From an uncultured Aquimarina sp. (GTDB lineage: Bacteria; Bacteroidota; Bacteroidia; Flavobacteriales; Flavobacteriaceae), in the NCBI RefSeq assembly GCF_947495315.1, contig NZ_CANLYD010000007.1:1-64000 (forward strand): DNA of 64,000 nucleotides, given 5' to 3'. Below the pieces are notes generated by a model. The model did no database searches, was not told the origin of the DNA, and saw only the letters and a list, made by a program, of their open reading frames with translations. Shown piece by piece: positions 17,252 to 25,979 of the stretch; positions within the stretch are counted from its first letter, which is position 1; every line of letters begins with the position of its first letter. The translations under genes and the position numbers were made by a program.

Positions 17252-19054
17252 TTATTCTATGGTCTCCTTTACTTCACCACATTTTAACATCGCTTGTCCG
17301 TAATACGGATTACGAATTTCTTCTTCTAGACTTAACCAGTAGGCACCTTTATTGTTATCTGCCATAGGACAAAACTCTTTATACACTTTTTGGTCAATCC
17401 CAAAGAGTTTTATACCACTTGTCATATGAGCAGAAAGATGTTTAAAATGTCCTCTTTGTACCGCTATATCCGAACTGTTTTCAATTCCATTTGTAGAATT
17501 TTTCAATTCTTTCTGAATCGTCATCCAATGGTTATGCGCTTCCTCATTAGATAATAATTTCATATCTACTTTTGATAAATTCTGACTTACTCTTTTTGCA
17601 GCAGTTTGTGCTTCTTCAGAGTCGTCGTTAACAAGAGCATCTTTCAATAGAATATAGCCATCAAAAACCTCTTTTAACTGTTTTTGAAATTTGTTAGATA
17701 CATCAATCCTTTCGTTCATTTGCGAGTGATTGGTTTTATCCATTTTATCTCCAGCATTATCACCTTGCATTCCCAAATGCCCTTCATGACCGGTCATAGT
17801 CTTACCTCCTTCTGCATTCATCATAGATTTTTTACCCTGTAATTGGGCTGCTGCATCCACGGTAAATGTACCATTAGTGACTACTTCATCTCCATTTTCT
17901 AATCCTTCTAAAATGGTGTAAGTATCCCCATTGGCATTACCTAATAGAACTTCTTTCATTTCAAAAACAGGTTCATTTGGTTTTGTTTTAAGATAAACCA
18001 CAGAGCGTTCCCCAGTCCACATCACAGCAGTGGCCGGAACAGTCACTGTACTTTTAGAACCAGGTTGAATCCCTTCAATCTTGCCTTCAACAAACATTCC
18101 TGGCTTAAACTTGTCTTTTTTATTATTTAATACAGCTCTTACAACTATGGTTCTGGTTGCAGAATTTAATAATGGGTCAATGAATGAAATTTTTGCATCA
18201 AAGACTTCATTACGATAGGCGTTTGTGGTAATCTTAATAGTCTGTCCTTTTTTTAATAGCGCAATTTGATTTTCATAAGCATCAAATTCTGCCCAAACGG
18301 TATTAAAATTTGCAATCTTATATAACGGCTGCCCTTGCTTTACATAGTCGCCTTCTTCTACCATCTTATGAGTTACTGTTCCAGAAACCGTGGCAAATAC
18401 AGGAAAGTATTCTTGTACCTTACCCGCATTTTCAATGGTGTTAATTTGCTTTTCTGAAAGCTTCCAAAGTTTCAATTTATTGCGTACTGCCTTGTAAAGT
18501 TCGGGTTGTGATTCTTTTAGTGATGAAGCGGTTAGTAGTTCTTGCTGTGCAGCAACTAATTCTGGCGAATAAATGGTTGCCAATCGTTGACCAGCTCCAA
18601 CACGTTCTCCCGTAGAATTAACGTATAGTTTTTCAATTCTTCCACCAAAATAGGTTACTTGAACGGCATTGGATTCTTCATTAGTCATAATCTTACCAGA
18701 TAACTTTAAAGAATTATCTCCCATTTGTCCTTGTCCCACAACGGATGTTTGGATATTAGCCAAAGCCATTGCATTTTCGGTCATTTTAATTTCGTTAGCA
18801 TTAAGGCCGTCTGCACCAGCATCGGCAGGGATTAAGTCCATTCCACAAATGGGACAATCGCCAGGTTCATCTTTCATAATTTGCGGATGCATTGAACAGG
18901 TCCACATTTGATTAGAAGCAATTTCTTCCGAATGATTGTGGTCGTCTGTAACCTTATTTGTTGCCGTATCAGCAGAACCTCCACCGAATATTAGAAAGCC
19001 GCCTAAAAGGCCAACAATCAACGCAACACCTATGTAAATAATGTTTTTATTCAT
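17252..19054 (-). CDS. cusB: CusB-like RND adaptor with metal-binding and DUF3347 domains
   Basis: Periplasmic adaptor of a Cu/Ag RND pump. I use the ATG at 19054 (MNKNIIYIGV); the longer frame overlaps the PepSY gene and its extra residues do not look like a signal. The 600-residue form has a membrane anchor (about 5-25), a heavy-metal-binding domain (about 50-76: MWTCSMHPQIM, CPICGMDL), the adaptor core (about 90-430), a Met/His linker (MTGHEGHLGMQGD) and a C-terminal DUF3347 domain (about 460-600) ending in FCPMA and NPYYGQAMLKCG. Two free-standing DUF3347 proteins are encoded nearby. Confidence 0.9.
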   Translation of the reverse strand: MNKNIIYIGVALIVGLLGGFLIFGGGSADTATNKVTDDHNHSEEIASNQMWTCSMHPQIMKDEPGDCPICGMDLIPADAGADGLNANEIKMTENAMALANIQTSVVGQGQMGDNSLKLSGKIMTNEESNAVQVTYFGGRIEKLYVNSTGERVGAGQRLATIYSPELVAAQQELLTASSLKESQPELYKAVRNKLKLWKLSEKQINTIENAGKVQEYFPVFATVSGTVTHKMVEEGDYVKQGQPLYKIANFNTVWAEFDAYENQIALLKKGQTIKITTNAYRNEVFDAKISFIDPLLNSATRTIVVRAVLNNKKDKFKPGMFVEGKIEGIQPGSKSTVTVPATAVMWTGERSVVYLKTKPNEPVFEMKEVLLGNANGDTYTILEGLENGDEVVTNGTFTVDAAAQLQGKKSMMNAEGGKTMTGHEGHLGMQGDNAGDKMDKTNHSQMNERIDVSNKFQKQLKEVFDGYILLKDALVNDDSEEAQTAAKRVSQNLSKVDMKLLSNEEAHNHWMTIQKELKNSTNGIENSSDIAVQRGHFKHLSAHMTSGIKLFGIDQKVYKEFCPMADNNKGAYWLSLEEEIRNPYYGQAMLKCGEVKETIE

Positions 19055-19058
19055 AATA

Positions 19059-19769
19059 TTACTTTTTTGTTCTCTTATATATTTTTCTAATTGTAGGTGA
19101 GGATGTATACCACAGTAAAAAACCACTGAGTACTGTTATTAATCCTAAAAGTGAAAAAGCTCTTAGAACTATTGTATTAAAATTATCTCGCCCTTGATAA
19201 TCCATAGTGTGCGTCATCCAGAGAAAGTCAAACCAGCGCCAATCTCGATGGCGTACTGTTTGAAAAGCTCCATTGTCAATGGCCACGTAAGCTTTAAGAT
19301 TTTCATCAGTTTTATATGAAATCTCATAAGCTGGTAGAGGTCTTCCTCTGTATTCATGGTGGTCGCTTACAGTTTCAATCCTCCGTATTTTGTCTAATTT
19401 TAAATCCGGTAACATATAGCGTTCAGCTACTTTGATTGCTTCTTGTTCTGTAATTCCATTCTTTTTATTGCCTGAAACCGCATTGTACAGATTGTTCTCA
19501 TTTATCCAATAATAGGGTTCGCCGGCTATTTCCAACAGTTCCAAGTTTTGAATTGGTTCTTTTAAATTTAGTTGAGCAGTACCTAACAAATTATTAAAGG
19601 ACGTTTGTTTTGGTTTCTCCTTTTTAAATTGGTCACCGTGGATGTCATCAATATCTGTCCAACTAAAATATAGACCGCTAATCGTCCACATTAGGAATTG
19701 AATACCTAAAAAGAGGCCCAAATAACGATGCGCTTTTCTTATTTTTAATGCTGTATGTCTATTGACCAT
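19059..19769 (-). CDS. PepSY-domain membrane protein
   Basis: A 236-residue protein with a helix near the N terminus (HRYLGLFLGIQFLMWTISGLYFSW), a periplasmic part holding PepSY repeats (about 45-190) and a C-terminal helix (about 205-225). The helix, RxHRxxG and WxxSG pattern is that of PepSY-TM proteins, some of which reduce or handle iron and copper at the membrane. Its start overlaps the DUF2911 stop region (1 base apart), so it belongs to the same operon. The substrate is unknown. Confidence 0.82.
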   Translation of the reverse strand: MVNRHTALKIRKAHRYLGLFLGIQFLMWTISGLYFSWTDIDDIHGDQFKKEKPKQTSFNNLLGTAQLNLKEPIQNLELLEIAGEPYYWINENNLYNAVSGNKKNGITEQEAIKVAERYMLPDLKLDKIRRIETVSDHHEYRGRPLPAYEISYKTDENLKAYVAIDNGAFQTVRHRDWRWFDFLWMTHTMDYQGRDNFNTIVLRAFSLLGLITVLSGFLLWYTSSPTIRKIYKRTKK

Positions 19770-19770
19770 C

Positions 19771-20358
19771 TTATTGGTTTAATTTGAAAGGAAAGCTAAT
19801 CGTTACCTTTTCCCAAGCAAGAGAAATAGTACCTTCTGTTTCACTTAACTTATTTACTTTATATTCTAAATGCTCCGTAATTTCATCTGTAATAATTGGT
19901 GTCACTTTAAATCGTATTACATCATCTTTTTCATCGTAATCATCTTTTCCGTGCTGATTCCAATTTTTATTAATCATTATAGTCCAATCCTCTTTTGATG
20001 GTATTGTAAAAAATCCATATTTACCTGCAGGTAGTACTTTTCCATCAATGGTCAAATCTTTATTAGTTTCTAACCAAGTGGCCATATGTGCACCTGCTTG
20101 CCAAACATTATTGTAACCAACTAATCCACCAAAAATAATTCGCCCCCTAACCCCAGGCGATGAATAATCAATATGAATATGCGCATCACCGACCATTCCC
20201 ATAGTTGAAGTATGTGGACTTAATACTTTTTTTGGTGGCTTAGATGAAGTTTCAGTTTTTGATTGCTCTAGAATTGTTTCGGTTTCTTTTGTTTTTTGCT
20301 TACAAGACACAAAAAGAAGCGTGCACAACAATAGGGTAAAAAGAATACGTAGTCTCAT
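19771..20358 (-). CDS. DUF2911-domain lipoprotein
   Basis: A 195-residue lipoprotein with a lipobox ending LLFVSCKQ (Cys at about 19) and a DUF2911 domain over most of the rest: VRGRIIFGGLVGYNNVW, WLETNKDL, LPAGKYGFFTIPS and W-x-IMINKNWNQHG are the recognisable family stretches. DUF2911 proteins are common in Bacteroidota and of unknown function. Here it sits between the NTF2-like and PepSY genes of the copper module. Confidence 0.82.
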   Translation of the reverse strand: MRLRILFTLLLCTLLFVSCKQKTKETETILEQSKTETSSKPPKKVLSPHTSTMGMVGDAHIHIDYSSPGVRGRIIFGGLVGYNNVWQAGAHMATWLETNKDLTIDGKVLPAGKYGFFTIPSKEDWTIMINKNWNQHGKDDYDEKDDVIRFKVTPIITDEITEHLEYKVNKLSETEGTISLAWEKVTISFPFKLNQ

Positions 20359-20364
20359 ATGATT

Positions 20365-20847
20365 TTATTTTTTATTTCTTGAAGAAGAATGTGTTTTGAT
20401 GATTTTCCATTTTTCACCTATTTTCTTTAGAATGGAAGTTGCTACGCCTTTTTTAGCTATAGTTCTACTTTCACCTTTATCATTGGGCTTCAATACAATG
20501 GTATAAACATACGTTTCTGTTGTAAATGCATAATTGCCATCAACCTGAACATCGATTTCATAATCTGAAAAAGTAAAGCTTTTAAAGTGTCCCAATTCTG
20601 GCCCCAAATGATGTTCTATGTAATGCGCATAAGAACCTTCTGCACCTCCGGATTCAAACACTTTAGAATCTTCGGTAAACAACTCAAATGTTCCTTCGGT
20701 CGTTAAGTTTTGTAAAGCGTCCTTGTATGATTTCATTACTTCGATAACGTCTTGCTTATCTGTCGTATCCTTACTGTTTTGTGCATTGGTAAAATTGACT
20801 GTTGTAATGAGAATAGTTATTAGTGTAATTAATTTAAGTACTTTCAT
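20365..20847 (-). CDS. Secreted NTF2-like (SnoaL/DUF4440-type) protein
   Basis: A 160-residue protein with a signal peptide ending VNFTNAQ and an NTF2-like cone fold: an N-terminal helix (DVIEVMKSYKDALQNL) leading to a beta sheet with SYAHYIEHHLGPELGHFKSF and a C-terminal KKIGEKWKIIKTHSSS strand. Such proteins often bind or hydrolyse small ligands. The HIEHH-type His cluster may bind metal. The role in this operon is unknown. Confidence 0.75.
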   Translation of the reverse strand: MKVLKLITLITILITTVNFTNAQNSKDTTDKQDVIEVMKSYKDALQNLTTEGTFELFTEDSKVFESGGAEGSYAHYIEHHLGPELGHFKSFTFSDYEIDVQVDGNYAFTTETYVYTIVLKPNDKGESRTIAKKGVATSILKKIGEKWKIIKTHSSSRNKK

Positions 20848-20867
20848 AATTATAGTTTTTAAAAGGG

Positions 20868-21425
20868 TTATTTGTTAACGTGTATTCTATTAATATTGGC
20901 AATACCAAAAACCAAAACAAAAAAGCTCAAGAATACTTCCATCATTACCAAGAGTTTACCAGAAATTGTTAATGGTACTATATCACCAAAGCCAACTGAT
21001 GAAAATGTGATTAAGCTGAAATACATAAACTCAAAGAATTGCATAAAAAATGAGCCATTAAGTGATATGGCAGATTTAAAGTTTTCAGAATTTAGCACGT
21101 ACAGCGCTTGATAATCTGCTGAAAACGACAGGATAATCAAAACAATTAATACAGCAAATAATGTAAGAACATGTGTAAGTTGATGACTTTCGCCTATTAT
21201 TTTGCTTAACTGTATAAAAGTGAGCCTCACAATAAAGACCGTTTTGACTAAAGCCAACACAACAATTAAAAGAGGTAGAAATAAGCTATCAGGATTTTCA
21301 TTAGCCCATAATGCATAACTTAACGACAAAGCAGTAACAACACTAGCAGTGAGTAATACTTTTTTAAAAAGCTGTTCATAAAAGCCTGTATTTTTTGATG
21401 TGTTTGTTATGTCTTCCATATTCAC
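20868..21425 (-). CDS. Two-pore-helix ion channel (potassium-channel family)
   Basis: A 185-residue integral membrane protein with four predicted helices (about 22-42, 48-68, 80-105, 155-178) and a re-entrant pore loop, FSSVGFGDIVPLTISGK, that matches the K+ selectivity-filter region (TxGYGD) with GFGD. Its small size and lack of a cytosolic ligand domain fit an Ion_trans_2-type channel. It is an unexpected member of a copper module; it may balance charge during metal efflux, but that is a guess. Confidence 0.8.
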   Translation of the reverse strand: MNMEDITNTSKNTGFYEQLFKKVLLTASVVTALSLSYALWANENPDSLFLPLLIVVLALVKTVFIVRLTFIQLSKIIGESHQLTHVLTLFAVLIVLIILSFSADYQALYVLNSENFKSAISLNGSFFMQFFEFMYFSLITFSSVGFGDIVPLTISGKLLVMMEVFLSFFVLVFGIANINRIHVNK

Positions 21426-21437
21426 TTTATTAATCCT

Positions 21438-21572
21438 CTAATCAAATAATTGAAGTGCCAACGCACCAACAGTTATTATAATCAGTATTGCATATATTAT
21501 ATAATTGAACCATTTTTTAACTACAGATTTCTCTTCTTTGCGATGGCATCCGTCTTTGCAACAATCTTTCAT
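21438..21572 (-). CDS. 44-residue Cys-pair single-pass membrane protein
   Basis: A short open frame from ATG at 21572 to TAG at 21438. It begins MKDCCKDGCHRKEEK and continues with KKWFNYIIY and one hydrophobic segment up to LQLFD. The pattern, a CC/C/H metal-like head on a membrane anchor, is a real gene type I recall beside Bacteroidota copper loci. It starts 13 bases before the ion-channel gene. The Cys/His head could bind Cu(I) or Zn(II). Confidence 0.65.
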   Translation of the reverse strand: MKDCCKDGCHRKEEKSVVKKWFNYIIYAILIIITVGALALQLFD

Positions 21573-21964
21573 TATTTTATTTTGTTATCGTTACATTTTT
21601 AAATAATACCTGAAAATGAGAGTTAGACAGTATTCCATCAATCAAAAAAATAAGTCCTTCTCTCAAATTCAAGTATCTTACACTAAACTTCTCTTTTTAA
21701 ACTTTTTGTTTGCCTGTCAAAGGAAGAGAGATACTATTATTCTAGGGGGATTTAACCTCTCTCCCTTATGCAGGCTGCTATTAACCAAATCAACTTCTCT
21801 TTTTCAATTATCTTGTGCCTGACACGGGAAGGAACTAACACTAACCATCAACATTGTTTTCCTTCCCACGACAGGACTTAATGACTATTAATATATCCTT
21901 AAAATCGAAACCATTCTGTTAACTAATAAAACTAAAAGACTCCAAAACATAAGGAAGGGATTAT
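21573..21964. other. 392-bp intergenic region with inverted repeats
   Basis: No convincing gene. GGGAAGGAA (21826-21834) and TTCCTTCCC (21859-21867) form a perfect 9-bp inverted repeat with a 24-base loop. A weaker GAGAG...CTCTC pairing lies around 21725-21770. The region separates two operon blocks, so these may be a terminator or structured leader. A frame at 21616-21822 (+) has no family features. Confidence 0.45.
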
Positions 21965-22504
21965 CTAATTAATAGTCTCTTTTACTTTTCCACATTTGAG
22001 CATTTTACTGCCATAATATGGGTTTCTCACTTGATTGCTGGTACTCAACCAAGAGCTACCACCATCATACATAGGACAAAATTGTTTGTACAGTGTACTT
22101 TTCGTACCTGTAATTACTATCAAATCTGAAATATCCTTGCTCAATGTCTTAAAATGTTCTCTTTGGTGACCTATATCACTTTTTGCAATATGTTCTGCGT
22201 GCTCTGTAGCATCTTCAATAATGTCCGTCAATTCTTTTTGCTCTTCTACCTTATACTTTGACTTGTCAAAAGCTTTTAATGAAGTTGCCAATTTCGCACC
22301 TAATTCAGCTGCTTTTTTGGAATCATCTGTCACCAAGGCGTTTTTTAAATTGAAATAATCGCTTAAAATCGCCTCGGATTTTGTGTCACCTTTCATAGTC
22401 ATCATTTTATCGTGATTATGATTCATTTTCTCTTTTTCCTGTGCATTGCTAAAAGAAACTGCTAACAATAGCATCAATGCTATATTCTTTTTTAAATTTT
22501 TCAT
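21965..22504 (-). CDS. DUF3347-domain secreted protein
   Basis: A 179-residue periplasmic protein with a signal peptide ending VSFSNAQ, a His/Met linker ([14 protein letters not shown]) and a DUF3347 four-helix domain (about 45-179). Conserved stretches are [21 protein letters not shown], the [11 protein letters not shown]ys-Met motif and [14 protein letters not shown]. The same domain closes CusB. The fixed His, Cys and Met residues suggest Cu(I)/Ag(I) binding. It probably passes copper to the efflux complex. Confidence 0.86.
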   Translation of the reverse strand: MKNLKKNIALMLLLAVSFSNAQEKEKMNHNHDKMMTMKGDTKSEAILSDYFNLKNALVTDDSKKAAELGAKLATSLKAFDKSKYKVEEQKELTDIIEDATEHAEHIAKSDIGHQREHFKTLSKDISDLIVITGTKSTLYKQFCPMYDGGSSWLSTSNQVRNPYYGSKMLKCGKVKETIN

Positions 22505-22519
22505 CTTATCTTTTTTTAA

Positions 22520-22972
22520 TTATAAACTGTCTTTTAAATTTTCCATATACTTAATAACCTGTTGAATTTCTTCTTCTGAAAAAGCTGCCTCTTTGTGAAT
22601 CAAAGTATAAGAATCCATAGGCATTTCACCACTTTCAATTTGTTTTATAATGGATCTTAACTTGCTTGCCTTTCTTCGACTAGATAAGGAATCCCACTCA
22701 TTGAAGTTTAACTCTGCTTTTCCTTCTTTGATATGGCCTTCTAGAAACCAAGCTACAGGTTGCACCTTGTTGTACCAAGGATACTGTGTGTTGTTACTGT
22801 GGCAATCATAACAAGAGACTTGCAATTTGTTCTTGATATCGCTTGGGACATCATTTACCAACATAAAGTCGGTTTTTGGAACACCATCGCTTTGATTACG
22901 TTCTACAGGCATAAACTGTATGCCTACAAAAGCAACCAACAATACTATTGCTATGATTTTTACAGCCTTCAT
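22520..22972 (-). CDS. Haem-binding domain protein (c-type, CxxCH)
   Basis: A 150-residue protein with an N-terminal anchor (about 4-20) and a Haem_bd-type domain containing CYDCH (C54, C57, H58), followed by NNTQYPWYNKVQPVAWFLEGHI. Covalent haem attachment in the periplasm is expected. It sits between two DUF3347 genes, so it may reduce copper or receive electrons from it. The function of the family is not established. Confidence 0.84.
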   Translation of the reverse strand: MKAVKIIAIVLLVAFVGIQFMPVERNQSDGVPKTDFMLVNDVPSDIKNKLQVSCYDCHSNNTQYPWYNKVQPVAWFLEGHIKEGKAELNFNEWDSLSSRRKASKLRSIIKQIESGEMPMDSYTLIHKEAAFSEEEIQQVIKYMENLKDSL

Positions 22973-23605
22973 TTAATTGATTTCTTTTTGGACTTTTCCG
23001 CAGGTTAACATTTTACTTCCGTAGTATGGATTTTTAATATCCTCACTCATACTTAACCAAGCGGTACCACCATCGTACATTGGACAAAATTGCTCATAGA
23101 GCTTTTTATCTGTTCCTGTAATCGCAACCATATCTGTCATATCCTTGCTCAATATTTTGAAATGCTCACGTTGGTGCGCTATATCACTTTCAGAAATATG
23201 TTCTGCGTGCTCAACTGCATCTTCAATAATATCTTTTAAATCGTCCTTTTGACTTTCTGAATAATTTGATGAGATATCTAGGCTACGTAAAGTTTTTGCC
23301 AGAGTTGCCCCAAGTGCTTTAGCCTTTGCGTTATCATCTGATACTAAAGCATCTTTAAGATTGAAGTAATCATTTAATACAGCTTGTGAATTGCCATTTC
23401 CACCCATTGTCATTTCCTTTTTATCACCATCGTGATGACCATCGCTATTATCGTGATTCATTTTTGAATGGTCTTCATCCGCATTCATCTCTGAATGATG
23501 GTCTGTTGAATTGTTCTTGTCATTTTTTGCGTCTTTACAAGACACTACTGTTAAGGTTACAAACGCTATTGCAACTATTCCTAATACTAATTTTAATTTG
23601 CTCAT
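22973..23605 (-). CDS. DUF3347-domain lipoprotein
   Basis: A 210-residue lipoprotein with a lipobox ending TVVSCKD (Cys at about 23), a His/Met-rich linker ([17 protein letters not shown]) and a C-terminal DUF3347 domain (about 75-210). The domain ends with [16 protein letters not shown] and [14 protein letters not shown]. It is a paralogue of 21965-22504 and of the CusB tail. The stop touches the start of the haem-binding gene. It likely acts as an outer- or inner-membrane-anchored copper buffer. Confidence 0.86.
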   Translation of the reverse strand: MSKLKLVLGIVAIAFVTLTVVSCKDAKNDKNNSTDHHSEMNADEDHSKMNHDNSDGHHDGDKKEMTMGGNGNSQAVLNDYFNLKDALVSDDNAKAKALGATLAKTLRSLDISSNYSESQKDDLKDIIEDAVEHAEHISESDIAHQREHFKILSKDMTDMVAITGTDKKLYEQFCPMYDGGTAWLSMSEDIKNPYYGSKMLTCGKVQKEIN

Positions 23606-23649
23606 TTTGTTCTTGATTTAATTGTTATGTTTTGTTTTTTAATATTTAT

Positions 23650-25977
23650 TTAAAATCGTGCTAAGAGACCACCACCCCAACCATATCGGTTGTTATAGTT
23701 ACCCTGTATTGAAAAATTTCTAGAGAGGATGTACGAAAGACCTACCAACCATTGTGTTTCACTTTCATAAGAGCTATCTCCTAAATCATTGACCCATCCA
23801 AAGTCTGCTCTATATTCGTATTCGCCCTCCAGAAAAATTCTAGGAAAAATCAATAGCTCCCTATCCAAACGTATTCTTGGGCGCAGTTGATTATCCATAC
23901 TCACATCTACGTTAAACCTGTAAGGTGTAAAGTATTTTACCCCAACAAGTCCAACTGTATTAAACTCGTCGAAAGAGTTTGGTATTTCAGTTTCGGTATT
24001 AACACCTACGTAAAGACGCACCCAATCATTGAGATACCTATTATAATTTATTTCGGCTTCAAGGTTTTGGTCGTAATCAAACTCTGCTCTCAATCCAAAT
24101 TCATTACGGATATTGCTCGACGTTAAAAAGAGTTCATTAAAGTTTGAGCCTAAACGAGCCAATCCCCACGAATAAAAATGGTCTGTTTCATCAATTATTT
24201 TTTTTGCCGGAAATTCAGCCATACGCTTATCTCGAGGGGTGTCGTAACTAAAAACCCTTGCCATACCACCCATCATATGATACAATACGTGGCAGTGAAA
24301 GAACCAATCGCCATACTCTTCGTTATAGAATTCTATGACTACTTTTTGCATTGGCGGTACATTGACGGTATGTTTTAAGGGCGAACGTTCTCCGTTTTCA
24401 TTAATGACCCTAAAATAATGCCCGTGCAGGTGCATTGGGTGATGCATCATTGTTAGGTTGTTGAGTGTTATTCGGGTTACTTCCCCGTTTTTAATTTTTA
24501 TTTTATCGGTTTCCGAAAGTGGAACACCGTTCATACTCCATACATAGCGTTGCATATTTCCGGTCAGGTTCAACAGAATGTCGTTTATTGGTAAATTGGC
24601 TTTGTAGGTGGTATTTTCCTTTGCCTTTAAAAAGTCGTAGTTGAAGTAGGTTTTCCGCGTGTTATAATCAAAAGAGGCAGTATCTTTCTGAATCATTTGC
24701 ATATCGTGCATATGGCCGTCCTTTTTCATTCCCATCGTATCGTCCATCTTCATTTTCATATCCATTTGGTCATTCATCTTACCATCTTTCATTGACATTT
24801 TATCGTGCATTTTCATTTGGCCGTCTTTCATATCCATCTTCATCCCATACTTCTGCATTAAAACTTCAGGTGTCTTCTTTTTTTTATTTCCAACCATTGC
24901 AGGTGCTCCCATTTTCATATCCATTTTACCCATTTGTTTCATCATCTCTACTTTATCAGGTCTGTCTATTCTTTTGGCTGGATAAAGGGTGCCATTACCT
25001 AATTGTATAGAGGTATGACCTGAACCATCTTGAGCTGTTGCGGTAACTTCTAAGGTGCCTTCGGGAATAGTGACAATAACATCATACGTTTCGGCTATGC
25101 CAAATAGAAATCTGCTTTTAGATACGGGCTGTACGTCAATACCATCACTAGATACCACCATTGGGTTTCCTCCGCCAAAATCCAGCCAATAATAAGTAGA
25201 GGCGGACGCGTTGATGAAGCGAAGACGTATTTTTTCGCCTGCCCTGAATTCTGGATACTCCGCCAATTTTTTACCGTTGGACAAAAATGCGGGATAATAA
25301 ATGTCGGCAATATCAGCGCCTTCCATACGGTCTCTCCAAAATTTAAGTTGAGCCCCAAAAGCACCTTCTGTAATGACCCTACTAAGTGGAACTGCTGTAC
25401 CTTTTTTAACTTGATACCACTCGTTACCTCTTTTAAGATTTCTCAATACATTCATTGGTTTTTCATTCGTCCAATCGGATAACACCACGACCAAATCTTT
25501 ATCATATTCCAAGGTTTTTTCTTTTGGATGAATGATAATAGAGCCATAAACACCTTTCTGTTCTTGTAGCATTGTATGGGAATGATACCAATACGTACCC
25601 GATTGGTTGATTGGGATTCTGTATTGAAAAGTCTCTCCTGGCTCAATGGGTGGCGTGGTCAAATAGGGTACACCATCGTAAAAATTGGGAAGTATTAAAC
25701 CGTGCCAATGTACCGAGGTTTCTTCATCCATTTTATTGGTTACGTTGATTATAGCAAGGTCTCCTTCCTCAAATTCCAAAACAGGTCCAGGAATACTACC
25801 GTTGATAGTCATTGCATTGGCAGAGACACCACCAAGCGTCATTTTATTTTCTTCAATGGTAAGGTTATACTCCTTAATAGGTCGCCCTTCTTCCTTTCTA
25901 TCCGCTCCATTTGTGCCTACTTGGGCAAAAGTGAATGAGGTAAATAGTAATAATGTGATTATGCTTCTTATTCTCAT
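23650..25977 (-). CDS. Multicopper oxidase (CopA/PcoA-type) fused to a CopB-like barrel
   Basis: A 775-residue secreted protein. Residues 20 to about 590 form a three-domain multicopper oxidase with HWHG (H90), YHSHT, HPMHLHGHYF and HCHVLYHM, the four copper-ligand blocks for the type 1 and trinuclear sites. A Met-rich insertion (about 340-430, repeated MDMKM-like units) probably binds Cu(I). Residues about 600-775 change to a beta-strand-rich region (EFDYDQNLEAEINYNRYL to WGGGLLARF) like the CopB outer-membrane protein. The fusion would oxidise Cu(I) at the outer membrane. Confidence 0.9.
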   Translation of the reverse strand: MRIRSIITLLLFTSFTFAQVGTNGADRKEEGRPIKEYNLTIEENKMTLGGVSANAMTINGSIPGPVLEFEEGDLAIINVTNKMDEETSVHWHGLILPNFYDGVPYLTTPPIEPGETFQYRIPINQSGTYWYHSHTMLQEQKGVYGSIIIHPKEKTLEYDKDLVVVLSDWTNEKPMNVLRNLKRGNEWYQVKKGTAVPLSRVITEGAFGAQLKFWRDRMEGADIADIYYPAFLSNGKKLAEYPEFRAGEKIRLRFINASASTYYWLDFGGGNPMVVSSDGIDVQPVSKSRFLFGIAETYDVIVTIPEGTLEVTATAQDGSGHTSIQLGNGTLYPAKRIDRPDKVEMMKQMGKMDMKMGAPAMVGNKKKKTPEVLMQKYGMKMDMKDGQMKMHDKMSMKDGKMNDQMDMKMKMDDTMGMKKDGHMHDMQMIQKDTASFDYNTRKTYFNYDFLKAKENTTYKANLPINDILLNLTGNMQRYVWSMNGVPLSETDKIKIKNGEVTRITLNNLTMMHHPMHLHGHYFRVINENGERSPLKHTVNVPPMQKVVIEFYNEEYGDWFFHCHVLYHMMGGMARVFSYDTPRDKRMAEFPAKKIIDETDHFYSWGLARLGSNFNELFLTSSNIRNEFGLRAEFDYDQNLEAEINYNRYLNDWVRLYVGVNTETEIPNSFDEFNTVGLVGVKYFTPYRFNVDVSMDNQLRPRIRLDRELLIFPRIFLEGEYEYRADFGWVNDLGDSSYESETQWLVGLSYILSRNFSIQGNYNNRYGWGGGLLARF

Positions 25978-25979
25978 TT

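Noticed and set aside
21616..21822. Plus-strand 68-residue frame in the intergenic gap
   Set aside because: No domain, no signal or promoter, composition like random AT-rich sequence, and it overlaps inverted repeats.
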